Of a stretch of DNA of 6,114 nt, positions 5,458-6,114 are shown one piece after another (within the stretch, counting starts at the first letter, position 1; each line of letters opens with the position of its first letter). The DNA is from Kiloniellales bacterium (GTDB lineage: Bacteria > Pseudomonadota > Alphaproteobacteria > Kiloniellales > JAKSBE01), in the NCBI GenBank assembly GCA_030067055.1, contig JASJAL010000343.1:1-6114 (forward strand). The letters run 5' to 3'. The translations under genes were made by a program, and so were the position numbers. Below the pieces are notes generated by a model. The model worked only from the letters and a program-made list of their open reading frames with translations, made no database searches and was not told the origin of the DNA.

Positions 5458-6114
5458 TTAAACTCCTTGCTGCGCCACGTCGCCCGCCCTCCGCTCCGAC
5501 AGCGCCAAGCGCAGGACCAGGTAGCCGAGAACCCCGGAGAGAATCGAACCACCGAGCACGCCGAGCCGGATACCGGCGCTGTAGGCAGGGCCCTCGTAGG
5601 CCAGCGTGCCGATGAAGAGGCTCATGGTGAAGCCGATTCCCGACAGCAAGGCGACGCCATAGATTTGCAGCCAGGTCACGCCGGACGGCAGGTGGCAGAG
5701 GCCCAGGCGCACCCCGACCCAGACGAAGCCGAACACGCCCAGCTGCTTGCCGAGAAATAGCCCGAGCATGATCCCCAGGGGCAGCGGCTCGAAGAAGGAA
5801 TCGAGCGACAGGCCGGCCAGGGATACGCCGGCATTGGCGAAGGCGAAAGCCGGGAGAACGCCGAAGGCGACCCAGGGATGCAAAGCGTGCTCCAGGCGCT
5901 TCAACGGCGGATCCTCGCTTGGTTCCGCTGTGCGCAGAGGGATCGCCATGGCCAGGACCACGCCGGCCAGAGTCGCGTGAACGCCGGATTTTAGGACCCC
6001 CGCCCACATCACGATACCGACAAGGATATAAGGCGCCAGGCGCATCACCCCGCAACGGTTCAAAATGATCAGCACCGTGGCACCCACCCCCGCGACCGCA
6101 AGGGACACCAGCGA
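5458..6114 (-). CDS. nhaA: Na+/H+ antiporter NhaA (N-terminus outside window)
   Basis: C-terminal 218 residues of the inner-membrane antiporter that exchanges external H+ for cytoplasmic Na+ or Li+. The frame is open to the right edge. It aligns without gaps through the central part with E. coli NhaA as I recall it, visible residue 1 corresponding to about residue 178. Landmarks: YILVGIVMWAGVLKSGVHATLAG (two short blocks from 29 and 41); KRLEHALHPW (72-81), whose E75, H76 and H79 match the pH-response residues E252, H253 and H256; FAFANAGVSL (90-99); Lys123 in LGKQLG, matching K300 of helix X; and LLSGIGFTMSLFIG, the conserved helix XI region. The transport aspartates (D133, D163, D164 in E. 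coli) lie in the missing part. The last residues after the final membrane segment are a short hydrophilic tail. Stop is TAA at 5460-5458. Confidence 0.96.
   Translation of the reverse strand, partial: SLVSLAVAGVGATVLIILNRCGVMRLAPYILVGIVMWAGVLKSGVHATLAGVVLAMAIPLRTAEPSEDPPLKRLEHALHPWVAFGVLPAFAFANAGVSLAGLSLDSFFEPLPLGIMLGLFLGKQLGVFGFVWVGVRLGLCHLPSGVTWLQIYGVALLSGIGFTMSLFIGTLAYEGPAYSAGIRLGVLGGSILSGVLGYLVLRLALSERRAGDVAQQGV

Noticed and set aside
5453..6055. N-terminal extension of the carbonic anhydrase frame to a start at 6055
   Set aside because: The extra 200 residues overlap nhaA out of frame and have no recognisable sequence; the ATG at 5452 has a proper ribosome site and family-like length.

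Overview
The window looks like ordinary chromosome from a GC-rich alphaproteobacterium, probably Rhodospirillales or a relative. The evidence is a typical GapR (DUF2312) protein, a fused IorA/IorB-type indolepyruvate:ferredoxin oxidoreductase, strong G/C third-position bias in the clear genes, and promoters with TTGNNN / TAGNNT hexamers. The taxonomic call is inference. No mobile element, tRNA, rRNA or CRISPR array was seen.

Layout: (1) 1-2526, plus strand: the C-terminal ~840 residues of a fused 2-oxoacid:ferredoxin oxidoreductase, cut by the left edge. (2) 2577-3068, minus strand: a cysteine-rich 163-residue protein of unknown function, convergent with the oxidoreductase. A possible 52-residue ORF (3068-3226, minus) lies directly upstream and overlaps it by one base (TGATG). 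(3) About 3227-3465: a divergent control region. It contains a perfect 19-bp Fur-box-like palindrome (3317-3335) lying between minus-strand -35 and -10 candidates, nested in a larger inverted repeat that ends in T6. (4) 3466-4373, plus strand: an SDR-fold protein that has lost most of its catalytic tetrad, then slyX. (5) 4418-4666, minus strand: gapR, convergent with slyX, with its own promoter candidate. (6) 4793-6114, minus strand: nhaA (cut by the right edge) followed 5 nt later by a beta-class carbonic anhydrase.

How the genes may work together: the NhaA/carbonic anhydrase pair fits joint pH, Na+ and bicarbonate homeostasis. The Fur-like site and the cysteine-rich protein suggest a small iron-responsive operon, but the function is unknown. 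The oxidoreductase would oxidise aryl-pyruvates from aromatic amino acids to aryl-acetyl-CoA with ferredoxin as electron acceptor. The most unusual points are the nested palindrome region, the cysteine-rich unknown behind it, and the SDR without catalytic Tyr, Ser or Asn.
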